A stretch of DNA of 49,769 bases. Origin: Rhizorhabdus sp. (GTDB lineage Bacteria > Pseudomonadota > Alphaproteobacteria > Sphingomonadales > Sphingomonadaceae). The notes beneath the pieces were generated by a model that saw only the letters and a list, made by a program, of their open reading frames with translations, ran no database searches and was not told the DNA's origin. The position numbers were made by a program, and so were the translations under genes. Below, piece after piece: positions 43,069 to 49,769 of this stretch (position 1 is its first letter; every line of letters begins with the position of its first letter). The stretch is from the NCBI RefSeq assembly GCF_018006725.1, contig NZ_JAGMXV010000009.1, forward strand, positions 1-49,769, given 5' to 3'.

Positions 43069-43812
43069 TCAACCCGGGTAGACCGCCTCCACGAAGTAGA
43101 GCCCATCGGGCGGTGCGTTGAGCCCTAGCCTTGCGCGGTCGGCGGCGACCAGCGCGTCTGCGAGATCGTCCTGCGACCAGCGCCCTTGCCCGACCAGCGC
43201 GAGGCAGCCGACCATCGAGCGGACTTGGTGGTGGAGGAAGGAGCGCGCCGCAGCCTCGATCTCGATCGTCTCGCCCGAACGCCGGACGTCGAGCCGGTCG
43301 AGCGTCTTGACCGGGCTCTCCGCCTGACAATGTGCCGAACGGAAGGTGGTGAAGTCGTGACGGCCGACGAGCAGCTGCGCCGCTCGGTGCATCGCTTGAT
43401 CGTCGAGCGGCATGGCCAGCTGCCAGGCCAGCCCGCGATCGAAGGTCAGCGGCGCGCGCCGGTTGACGATGCGATAAATGTAGCGGCGGCCAAGACAGGA
43501 AAAGCGCGCATGCCAGTCATCGGGAGCCTCCTCGACGGCGAGGATCGATACCGGAGCAGGACGCAGATGGGCATTGAGCGCCTCCCCCAGACGGAAGGCA
43601 GGGATCGGCCGTTCGACATCGACATGGGCAACCATCGCGCGCCCATGGACTCCCGCGTCGGTCCGACCAGCGGCATGGACGGCGGGTGTCTCGCCGGTGG
43701 TCGCGGTCACCGCTCCCTCGATCGCCTGCTGAACGCTCGGGCCGTGCGACTGGCGCTGCCAGCCCATGAAGGGGCGACCGTCGAACTCGACCGTCAGGCG
43801 GAAGCGCGTCAT
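43069..43812 (-). CDS. truA: tRNA pseudouridine(38-40) synthase
   Basis: A 247-residue enzyme that isomerises uridines 38-40 in the tRNA anticodon arm. The N-terminus [17 protein letters not shown] and the catalytic aspartate motif [10 protein letters not shown] are diagnostic; [11 protein letters not shown] and the C-terminal [11 protein letters not shown] are conserved. The start overlaps the fmt stop by 4 bp, so they are translationally coupled. Confidence 0.97.
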   Translation of the reverse strand: MTRFRLTVEFDGRPFMGWQRQSHGPSVQQAIEGAVTATTGETPAVHAAGRTDAGVHGRAMVAHVDVERPIPAFRLGEALNAHLRPAPVSILAVEEAPDDWHARFSCLGRRYIYRIVNRRAPLTFDRGLAWQLAMPLDDQAMHRAAQLLVGRHDFTTFRSAHCQAESPVKTLDRLDVRRSGETIEIEAAARSFLHHQVRSMVGCLALVGQGRWSQDDLADALVAADRARLGLNAPPDGLYFVEAVYPG

Positions 43813-44717
43813 GCGATGACGGTGCCCGCGGCGATGGCGAAGCCGCGCAGCAGATCCTCCGTGGTCATCGCCGCCTTGCCGGCCCGCTGGACGCGTGTCG
43901 GCCTGATCGCGCTCTCGGCACAGGCGATGGTCAGCCGCTCGTCGAGCACTTCGCCGCAGACGCCGTGCATGTCGGCAATGACCGAGCAGGCGAGAACGCG
44001 GATGCGTTCCCCGCCCAGCTCGAACCAGGCTCCAGGTGCGGGATTGAAAGCGCGCACCTGCCGCTCGACCTCGATCGCCGTGCGGCTGAAATCGATCCGC
44101 GACTCCGCCTTGTCGATCTTCGCGGCATAGGTGACGCCCTCCTCGGGCTGAACGACCGGCAGATAGGCTTCGATCTTGTCGAGCACGTCGACCATCAGCA
44201 GGGCGCCGGACCGGGCCAGTTCGTCGGTCAACTCCCCGGCGGTCTTGGAAGCGATCGGGCTACGCAGTGTTGCAAGCATGGGGCCGGTGTCGAGCCCGCG
44301 TTCCATCTGCATGATCGTCACGCCCGTCTCGGCATCGCCGGCCAGTATCGCGCGCTGCACGGGGGCAGCGCCGCGCCAGCGCGGGAGCAGCGAGCCGTGG
44401 ACGTTGAGGCAGCCGAGGCGCGGCGCATCGAGGATCGGCTGCGGCAGGATCAGGCCATAGGCCGCGACGACGGCGGCATCGAGGTCGAGCGCGGAGAAGT
44501 CCGCCTGGGCCTCCTCGTTGCGCAGGGAAACGGGGTAGCGAACCTCCAGTCCCAAAGCCTCGGCGCGCTTCTGGACCGGAGATGGCGTCAGGCCCTTGCC
44601 CCGGCCGGCGGGGCGTGGCGGCTGGCAATAGACGGCGACCACGTCGTGGCCGGCGTTCACCAGGGCGTCGAGCGTGGGGACGGCGAAGTCCGGGGTTCCC
44701 ATGAAGGCAATGCGCAT
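43809..44717 (-). CDS. fmt: Methionyl-tRNA formyltransferase
   Basis: A 302-residue enzyme that formylates initiator Met-tRNA. The N-terminus [19 protein letters not shown] and the folate/catalytic block [15 protein letters not shown] are diagnostic, and [19 protein letters not shown] follows. ATG 44717 with AGAGGGGC upstream is the start; the longer open frame is extension into the recR promoter and recR itself on the other strand. It lies divergent to recR with 51 bp between, and partners truA downstream. The deformylase gene def lies about 1.2 kb away. Confidence 0.97.
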   Translation of the reverse strand: MRIAFMGTPDFAVPTLDALVNAGHDVVAVYCQPPRPAGRGKGLTPSPVQKRAEALGLEVRYPVSLRNEEAQADFSALDLDAAVVAAYGLILPQPILDAPRLGCLNVHGSLLPRWRGAAPVQRAILAGDAETGVTIMQMERGLDTGPMLATLRSPIASKTAGELTDELARSGALLMVDVLDKIEAYLPVVQPEEGVTYAAKIDKAESRIDFSRTAIEVERQVRAFNPAPGAWFELGGERIRVLACSVIADMHGVCGEVLDERLTIACAESAIRPTRVQRAGKAAMTTEDLLRGFAIAAGTVIA

Positions 44718-44768
44718 GCCCCTCTGAAACGCTTGCCTTGGTAACATGCAAGCCCATATCGAAGGGTA

Positions 44769-45365
44769 ATGTCGTCTCCCGAGATAGAAGCGCTCACGCA
44801 GGCGCTTGCCAGGCTGCCGGGGCTGGGCCCTCGTTCGGCCCGGCGCGCCGTGCTGCATCTTCTGAAGAAACGCGAGATCGCGCTGGAGCCGCTGTTGCGC
44901 GCGCTCGACGCGGTCAATGCGCGGCTGACCGATTGCCATGTCTGCGGCAATGTCGACACGACCGATCCCTGCAGCATCTGCGCGGACACCCGGCGCGATT
45001 CGCGGATGCTGTGCGTGGTGGAGGAGGTCGCCGATCTCTGGGCGCTCGACCGGTCGCGCCTTTTCCCCGGCCGCTATCATGTTCTCGGTGGACGGCTGTC
45101 GGCGCTCGAAGGCGTCCGTCCCGAGGATCTGACGATCGACCTGTTGATCGGACGCGTGGCGGCGGGGGGCGTCGACGAGGTCGTGCTCGCCATGAACGCG
45201 ACGCTGGAGGGGCAGACGACGGCGCATTACATCGCCGACCGGCTCGAAACCTATCCGGTGCGGCTGACTCAGCTGGCGCATGGCCTGCCGGTTGGCGGCG
45301 AGCTCGACTATCTCGACGAAGGCACGCTGGCCCAGGCTCTGCGCGCGCGTCGGCCGGTCAGCTGA
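44769..45365 (+). CDS. recR: Recombination protein RecR
   Basis: A 198-residue DNA-repair protein of the RecFOR pathway. It has the N-terminal helix-hairpin-helix ([18 protein letters not shown]), a C4 zinc finger ([17 protein letters not shown]), then a Toprim domain with [30 protein letters not shown] and [17 protein letters not shown]. Length and order are normal for alphaproteobacteria. Start ATG 44769. It shares a short divergent promoter region with fmt. Confidence 0.97.
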   Translation: MSSPEIEALTQALARLPGLGPRSARRAVLHLLKKREIALEPLLRALDAVNARLTDCHVCGNVDTTDPCSICADTRRDSRMLCVVEEVADLWALDRSRLFPGRYHVLGGRLSALEGVRPEDLTIDLLIGRVAAGGVDEVVLAMNATLEGQTTAHYIADRLETYPVRLTQLAHGLPVGGELDYLDEGTLAQALRARRPVS

Positions 45366-45468
45366 CGGCTTCTCCTCGCACGCCCGTTCGGCCAGCGTTC
45401 AGCTTTCTTCCGTAAAACTGACTGCGACCTGTCTCCAGCTCGGGTCAGCCATGCTGAAGGAGAGCAGG

Positions 45469-45819
45469 ATGAAACGCGTCTTCATGAAAGCGATTGCGGC
45501 ACTCGCGCTCACCGGCTCGATCGCCGCCGCCGTTCCCGCCGAGGCCCGCCCTGGTCGCGGGGGCTATGACCGCGACTATGGTCGCCATTGGGATCGCGGG
45601 CGTGATCACTATCGGTGGGACCGGGGCTATCGCGACCGCGGATATTGGCGAGGACCGCCCCGCCGCTATTATTACGCACCGCCACCGCGTTATGGCTGGG
45701 GCGGTGGATGGGGACCTCCGCGCGGCTATTATTACCGCGACCGTGATCGCGGTGGCGACGTGTTGCTCGGCGCACTTGCGGGTGTGGCGATCGGCGCAGT
45801 GATCGCCGACGGGCGGTAG
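45469..45819 (+). CDS. Secreted Arg/Tyr/Gly-rich small protein
   Basis: A 116-residue protein with a clear signal peptide (MKRVFMKAIAALALTGSIAA, cleavage near AEA, residue 27). The mature part is extremely rich in Arg, Tyr, Gly and Asp (YDRDYGRHWDRGRDHYRW, RGYWRGPPRRYYYAPPP). A short glycine/alanine hydrophobic tail (LLGALAGVAIGAVIADG) may associate with the membrane. Proteins of this style are common in sphingomonads; RcnB-like is a possible description, but no function is established. ATG 45469 follows GAAGGAGAGCAGG. A strong terminator follows, so it is a monocistronic unit. Confidence 0.82.
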   Translation: MKRVFMKAIAALALTGSIAAAVPAEARPGRGGYDRDYGRHWDRGRDHYRWDRGYRDRGYWRGPPRRYYYAPPPRYGWGGGWGPPRGYYYRDRDRGGDVLLGALAGVAIGAVIADGR

Positions 45820-45830
45820 GACCGTAAACA

Positions 45831-45866
45831 GGCTGCCCGTCGCTACCAGCGGCGGGCGGCCTTTTC
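45831..45866 (+). terminator. Rho-independent terminator
   Basis: A 13-bp stem (45831-45843 with 45849-45861, two G-U pairs) and a 5-nt loop are followed by TTTTCC. It lies 12 bp after the stop of the small secreted protein and separates it from def. Confidence 0.8.
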
Positions 45867-45902
45867 CTTGACGATTCGGCCCCGCATACCTAGCTCCGGC
45901 TA

Positions 45903-46433
45903 ATGGCCATTCTTCCGATCCTCGAAACGCCGGACCCCCGGCTGCGCACCATCTCGCTTCCCGTGGAAAGCGTCGACGACGATGTCCGTGCACTGATCGG
46001 CGACATGTTCGAGACGATGTACGATGCCCCCGGCATTGGCCTGGCCGCGATCCAGGTCGGCGTGCCGAAGCGGATCCTCGTCATCGACCTGCAGGAAGAA
46101 GAAGACGCCGAGGGCAAGCCGATCCGCAATCCGCGCGTGTTCATCAACCCCGAGCTGTTCGACCCTTCGGACGACTATGGCGTGTACACGGAAGGCTGCC
46201 TGTCGGTCCCTGACCAGTTCGCCGACGTCGAACGGCCGGCGGTCGTTCACGCCCGCTGGCTCGACGAACAGGGGAAAGCGCATGAGGAGCGCCTCGACGG
46301 GCTGCTCGCGACCTGCCTGCAGCATGAGATGGACCATCTCGAAGGCATATTGTTCATCGATCATCTGTCCCGGCTCAAGCGGGACATGATCCTGAAGAAG
46401 CTCGACAAGGCGCGCCGCAACCGGGGCGCCTGA
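45903..46433 (+). CDS. def: Peptide deformylase
   Basis: A 176-residue metallohydrolase that removes the formyl group from nascent proteins. All three signature motifs are intact: GIGLAAIQVG, EGCLSVP (metal-binding Cys) and QHEMDHLEG (metal-binding His pair and catalytic Glu). It is functionally paired with fmt about 1.2 kb away but not in the same operon. Its end converges with the PKHD hydroxylase gene, with 17 bp and a short inverted repeat between. Confidence 0.97.
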   Translation: MAILPILETPDPRLRTISLPVESVDDDVRALIGDMFETMYDAPGIGLAAIQVGVPKRILVIDLQEEEDAEGKPIRNPRVFINPELFDPSDDYGVYTEGCLSVPDQFADVERPAVVHARWLDEQGKAHEERLDGLLATCLQHEMDHLEGILFIDHLSRLKRDMILKKLDKARRNRGA

Positions 46434-46450
46434 CCAGCTTTGTCGGACGC

Positions 46451-47134
46451 TCAGGCGTCCGCCCAGCGCCGCAGCAGATTGTGATAGACGCCGGTCAGCC
46501 GGATCACCGTATCGTCGCCCTGACCGCGTTCGCCAGCGACGTTCTGGATCGCCGAGTCGAGGTCGAACAGGGTCGACCGGGCCCCATCGTCGCGAACCAT
46601 GCTCTGGATCCAGAAGAAGGAGCAGAGCCGTTCGCCTCGGGTCACCGGCGTGACGCGGTGCAGGCTCGATGCCGGATAGAGGATCATGTCGCCGGCCGCG
46701 AGCTTGACGCTGTGCGTGCCCAGCGTGTCCTCGACCACCAGTTCGCCGCCATCATAGTTTTCCGGGTCGGCCAGGAACAGCGTGGCCGAAAGGTCTGACC
46801 GGATGCGGAAATCGCTGCCGCGCTTGATCCGGACGGCATTGTCGACATGGGTACCGAAGGCCTCGCCCTCGCCATAGCGGTTGAACAGCGGCGGGTAGAC
46901 TTTCAGCGGCAGGGCGGCTGCGACGAACAGCGGACAGGCACCCAGAGCGTCGAGAATGATCGCGCCCGCCTGCTGCGCGGCCTCGCAATCTTCGGGCAAC
47001 TGGCGGTTGCGCTTCGCCAGCGCGGATTGGTGCCCGGAGGTGGCATTACCGTCGATCCAGTCGGCCTGTTCGACGAGGTCGCGGACCCGCGCGAGGCTTT
47101 CGCCCGACAGCAGGCCGGGTATGGCGATCATCAT
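46451..47134 (-). CDS. PKHD-type Fe(II)/2-oxoglutarate hydroxylase
   Basis: A 227-residue dioxygenase of the PiuC/YbiX family. The iron ligands are visible as FGTHVDNAV (HxD) and SLHRVTPV (distal His), with the 2-oxoglutarate arginine in [26 protein letters not shown] and [17 protein letters not shown] are typical. Family genes usually sit beside TonB-dependent siderophore receptors and are iron-regulated. Here it follows a tonB-like gene by 7 bp, and a Fur-like site precedes that gene. The receptor is not in the window. Confidence 0.94.
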   Translation of the reverse strand: MMIAIPGLLSGESLARVRDLVEQADWIDGNATSGHQSALAKRNRQLPEDCEAAQQAGAIILDALGACPLFVAAALPLKVYPPLFNRYGEGEAFGTHVDNAVRIKRGSDFRIRSDLSATLFLADPENYDGGELVVEDTLGTHSVKLAAGDMILYPASSLHRVTPVTRGERLCSFFWIQSMVRDDGARSTLFDLDSAIQNVAGERGQGDDTVIRLTGVYHNLLRRWADA

Positions 47135-47141
47135 GTCGGGG

Positions 47142-47879
47142 TCAGCCGCGCAGTACGAAGGGGATCGGCATCAGCCCGCGGACTTCGACGGGCGCGCCAT
47201 CGCGCAGCATCGGCTGCCAGCGCCAGCGGCGCGCGGCGTCCAGCGCCGCCTTGTCGAGCCGCTCGAACCCGCTGCTTTCAGCCACGCTGACCTGTTGCAC
47301 GCGTCCGTCGGTGCCGATGAGCAGTCGGAGGACGACCGTACCCTGTTCCTTCTTGCGGCGCGATTCGGTGGGGTAGCGAGGCGGCTCGCCCTCGATCATC
47401 CGTTCATCGAGATTGGCGATGCTGACGGGGCCCGCCGGTGGAGTGGCAATGGCGGCGGGGCGGGGCGGAGGCGAAACCGGCGAAGTGACCACGGTCGGTG
47501 GCGGCGCCACGTTGGCCTGGACGATCGGGGGCGGCGTGACCACGGGCGATTCCATCTTCCGTTCGACCGCCGGCTCGGGTTTGGGCTGCTCGACGGCCGG
47601 CGGTGGCGCGGGTTCGGCGATCAGGTCGACCACCAGCGGCGCCGATTTCGCTTTGGCCATGGGTATGACGTCGAGCTTGACCATTGCGACCAGCGCGAGC
47701 GCATGCAGGGCGAGTATGGCCAGGATGCCGGCCCAGTTCGGCCGTCGATCTGCGCCATAGCTGCAGCGGGCAGAGGCAGGTTCGGCAGGCGGAGCCGCTT
47801 CCCGCATGGCAACGGCGTCGAAGAACAGCGCCTCGGCGCGTTCGATATCCTGCTTGCTGAGCGTCGCGTGCATCGTCAC
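47142..47879 (-). CDS. TonB-family energy transducer
   Basis: A 245-residue protein with one membrane segment (about 49-67, [20 protein letters not shown]), a proline-rich periplasmic spacer (about 88-155) and a C-terminal TonB domain ([20 protein letters not shown], then [15 protein letters not shown]). It would pass proton-motive energy to outer-membrane iron-siderophore receptors. A cytoplasmic N-terminal extension of about 48 residues is longer than in classical TonB. It is the first gene of a two-gene unit with the PKHD hydroxylase. ExbB/ExbD are not in the window. Confidence 0.92.
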   Translation of the reverse strand: MTMHATLSKQDIERAEALFFDAVAMREAAPPAEPASARCSYGADRRPNWAGILAILALHALALVAMVKLDVIPMAKAKSAPLVVDLIAEPAPPPAVEQPKPEPAVERKMESPVVTPPPIVQANVAPPPTVVTSPVSPPPRPAAIATPPAGPVSIANLDERMIEGEPPRYPTESRRKKEQGTVVLRLLIGTDGRVQQVSVAESSGFERLDKAALDAARRWRWQPMLRDGAPVEVRGLMPIPFVLRG

Positions 47880-47916
47880 CTGCCCACTCCCGGAAGATCA
47901 GTTCTTGCTAGTGCAG

Positions 47917-47946
47917 AAAATAGTGAGAATCAATCGCATTAGCATT
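47917..47946 (-). promoter_or_regulatory. Putative Fur-type iron box upstream of tonB
   Basis: On the minus strand the sequence reads TGCTAATGCGATTGATTCTC followed by ACTATTTT, a fair match to the Fur-type inverted repeat rich in GAT/ATT and TCTCA. It lies about 40-65 bp before the tonB start, where a repressor site is expected. The iron-linked function of both downstream genes supports it. The match is by eye only. Confidence 0.5.
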
Positions 47947-48013
47947 TGATCCGGATCAATCCGCATGTTCGGCGAGGCGTGACGTCGCCCTGTTCGCCCT
48001 CTATGTGTGGCCA

Positions 48014-49769
48014 ATGTCCCGACAAAAAACTTTCGGTCTTCCGAGCCGCCAGCAGATCCTCGACTTCATCGCCAAATCGGAGGTGCCCGCGGGCAAGCGC
48101 GAGATCGCCAAGGCTTTCGGCCTTCATGGCGCCGCCAAGATCGAGCTGAAGGCCCTGCTCAAGGACATGGCCGACGAGGGGCTGATCGACAGCGGTCGCG
48201 GCCGCGCCTTCCACAAGATGGGCGGCATCCCCAAGATGACGGTGCTGCGCATTACCGACGTCACCGACGAGGGCGTGCCGCTGGCGGTGCCCGAGACCTG
48301 GCATGGCGAACATGGGCCGCCGCCGCAGCTGCGGGTGAAGGAAGCGCGCGGTCGCAAGGGACCTGCGCTCGGTGTGGGCGACCGCATCCTGGCGCGGACC
48401 GAAGAAGCCGGGCGCGGCTGGATCGCTCACCCGCTCAAGAAGCTGGAGCGGGGAGAGGCGCTGCTGCTCGGCGTGCTGCATCGCGACGGCGACCGTCTGT
48501 GGCTGCGTCCCGTCGACAAGCGCGAGAAGCGCGACACGCTCGTGTCCGATGCGGGCGGCGCCGAGCCGGGCGATCTGGTGCTGGCGGAGAAGGCGGGGCG
48601 TCCCCCGCGCATCACCGCGCGGGTGACCGAGCGGCTCGGCGATCCCTTCGCGCCGCGCTCCTTCAGCCTCGTCGCGATCCATAAATTCGGCATTCCCGAT
48701 GTGATGCCGGAAGCGGTGATCGAGGAGGCCGAACTGGTACGTCGGCTGCGTCTGGGCGCAGAGCGCGAGGATCTGCGCGATCTGCCGATCGTCGCGATCG
48801 ATCCCGCCGATGCGCGCGATCATGACGATGCGATCTGGGCGACGCCCGACGACGACCCGGCCAATCGCGGCGGCTTCAAGGCGATCGTCGCGATCGCCGA
48901 CGTGTCCTTCTACGTCCGGCCCGGATCGGCGCTGGACCGCGAGGCCAGGAAGCGCGGTAACAGCGTCTATTTCCCCGATCGCGTCGTGCCGATGCTGCCC
49001 GAGGCACTGTCGGCGGGCATCTGTTCGCTCAAGGCCGGCGAGGATCGGGCGGCGATGGTCTGCCATCTCACGATCAAGGCCGACGGCACGCTCGCCGGCT
49101 GGCGTTTCTCGCGGGCCGTGGTCCGGCTCGCGGCGAATATCGCTTATGAGGACGCACAGGCGGCCATCGACGGCAATCCGATCGAGGGCGGCTGGGACCG
49201 AAAGCTGACCGACAGCGCGCTCAAGCCGCTCTGGGCCTGCTGGAAGGCGCTGGCGGCTGCGCGGGACAAGCGCGAACCGCTCGATCTCGATCTGCCTGAA
49301 CGGCGCGTGGTGCTCGACGAGAAGGGCCGCATCCTGTCGGTCGCGCCGCGCGAACGGCTCGATGCGCACCGGCTGGTCGAGGATTATATGATCGCGGCCA
49401 ATGTCGCGGCGGCCAAGGCGCTGGAGGCAAAGAAGGCGCCGGTGATGTACCGCGACCATGAGCCGCCGAGCCGCGAAAAGCTGGTCGCGCTCAAGGACTA
49501 TCTCGCCACCTTCGACATGGAGTTCGCGCTCGGCCAAGTCGTCCGGCCGTCGACCTTCAACCAGATCCTCAAGCGGGTGACCGACGACACGATCCGCCCG
49601 CAGATCATGGAGCAGGTGCTGCGCAGCCAGACGCAGGCCTATTATGCGCCGGCCAATACCGGCCATTTCGGCCTTGCGCTGGGCAGCTACGCGCATTTCA
49701 CCAGCCCGATCCGCCGCTATGCCGACCTGCTCGTCCACCGCTCGCTGGTCGGGGCCTATGGTCTCGAAG
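48014..49769 (+). CDS. rnr: Ribonuclease R (C-terminus outside window)
   Basis: An exoribonuclease of the RNase II/R family. 585 residues are present of a usual 730-780. The N-terminus has a winged-helix part (SRQQILDFIAKSEVPAGKRE, FGLHGAAKIELKALLKDM), then cold-shock-type domains. The RNB catalytic domain contains the metal-binding aspartates in IDPADARDHDDAIWA. VEDYMIAANVAAAKAL and the HFTSPIRRYADLLVHRSLVG motif end the visible part. The S1 domain and basic tail lie beyond the edge. The start ATG 48014 is preceded by the divergent region shared with tonB. Confidence 0.96.
   Translation, partial: MSRQKTFGLPSRQQILDFIAKSEVPAGKREIAKAFGLHGAAKIELKALLKDMADEGLIDSGRGRAFHKMGGIPKMTVLRITDVTDEGVPLAVPETWHGEHGPPPQLRVKEARGRKGPALGVGDRILARTEEAGRGWIAHPLKKLERGEALLLGVLHRDGDRLWLRPVDKREKRDTLVSDAGGAEPGDLVLAEKAGRPPRITARVTERLGDPFAPRSFSLVAIHKFGIPDVMPEAVIEEAELVRRLRLGAEREDLRDLPIVAIDPADARDHDDAIWATPDDDPANRGGFKAIVAIADVSFYVRPGSALDREARKRGNSVYFPDRVVPMLPEALSAGICSLKAGEDRAAMVCHLTIKADGTLAGWRFSRAVVRLAANIAYEDAQAAIDGNPIEGGWDRKLTDSALKPLWACWKALAAARDKREPLDLDLPERRVVLDEKGRILSVAPRERLDAHRLVEDYMIAANVAAAKALEAKKAPVMYRDHEPPSREKLVALKDYLATFDMEFALGQVVRPSTFNQILKRVTDDTIRPQIMEQVLRSQTQAYYAPANTGHFGLALGSYAHFTSPIRRYADLLVHRSLVGAYGLE

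Noticed and set aside
46444-46461. Perfect 7-bp inverted repeat between def and the PKHD gene
   Set aside because: No T-run on either strand and it overlaps the stop codon of the hydroxylase; not called as a terminator.
1-49769. RNA genes, CRISPR arrays, insertion sequences
   Set aside because: I looked through the non-coding gaps (none over 300 bp) and saw no tRNA-like, rRNA-like or regularly spaced repeat sequence and no transposase or integrase frame.

Overview
The window reads as a chromosomal segment of an alphaproteobacterium of the Sphingomonas/Novosphingobium type. This rests on high GC (most lines I sampled by eye are 60-70%), dense ATGA-style gene overlaps, and a full set of XrtA/PEP-CTERM-associated exopolysaccharide genes in the order known from sphingomonads. 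Most of it is cell-surface polysaccharide machinery, with housekeeping genes at the right end. I see no rRNA, tRNA, CRISPR array, transposase or integrase.

Layout. (1) 1-3.2 kb, minus strand: a TolC-family outer-membrane protein followed by a PrtD-type type I secretion ABC transporter cut by the window edge. (2) 3.46-11.35 kb, plus strand: a 1413-residue multidomain glycosyltransferase, an 844-residue protein with two methyltransferase-like domains, and a smaller methyltransferase. (3) 11.37-19.0 kb, minus strand: a TPR glycosyltransferase, a second GT4 enzyme, an ABC-2 permease (KpsM-like), a KpsE-like inner-membrane export protein, a DxD glycosyltransferase and a methyltransferase. The partner ATPase KpsT is absent. 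(4) 19.25-23.15 kb, plus strand: the dTDP-L-rhamnose operon rfbC-B-D-A, ending in a cyclic-nucleotide-binding-fold protein. (5) 23.16-24.5 kb: a small membrane protein and thioredoxin reductase. (6) 24.5-39.5 kb: the XrtA-type EPS locus. It holds a divergent acyl carrier protein, an acyl-CoA ligase, a PLP decarboxylase, a Wza-like export protein, a Wzz-like chain-length protein, a tyrosine autokinase, an outer-membrane protein, an ExeA-like ATPase, a polysaccharide deacetylase, a FemAB protein, a glycosyltransferase and an asparagine-synthase-like amidotransferase. The exosortase expected between the last two is missing. (7) 39.5-44.7 kb, minus strand: FKBP isomerase, GT2 enzyme, APH(3')-like kinase, HPrK-like kinase, truA and fmt. 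(8) 44.8-49.8 kb: recR, a secreted Arg/Gly/Tyr-rich protein, def, a tonB-PKHD hydroxylase pair behind a Fur-like site, and rnr (partial).

How the parts may work together. The rfb operon supplies dTDP-L-rhamnose to the glycosyltransferases on both sides. The left block looks like synthesis of a methylated, rhamnose-containing glycan with an ABC-2 exporter, beside a type I protein secretion system. The right block is a separate Wza/Wzz/BY-kinase EPS pathway. No initiating phosphoglycosyltransferase, flippase or polymerase is visible in the window. The most unusual features are DUF4214-like adaptor modules on three consecutive enzymes, one of them in a local GC dip; the exosortase-less XrtA locus; the KpsM/KpsE pair without KpsT; and the APH-like/HPrK-like kinase pair next to a glycosyltransferase.
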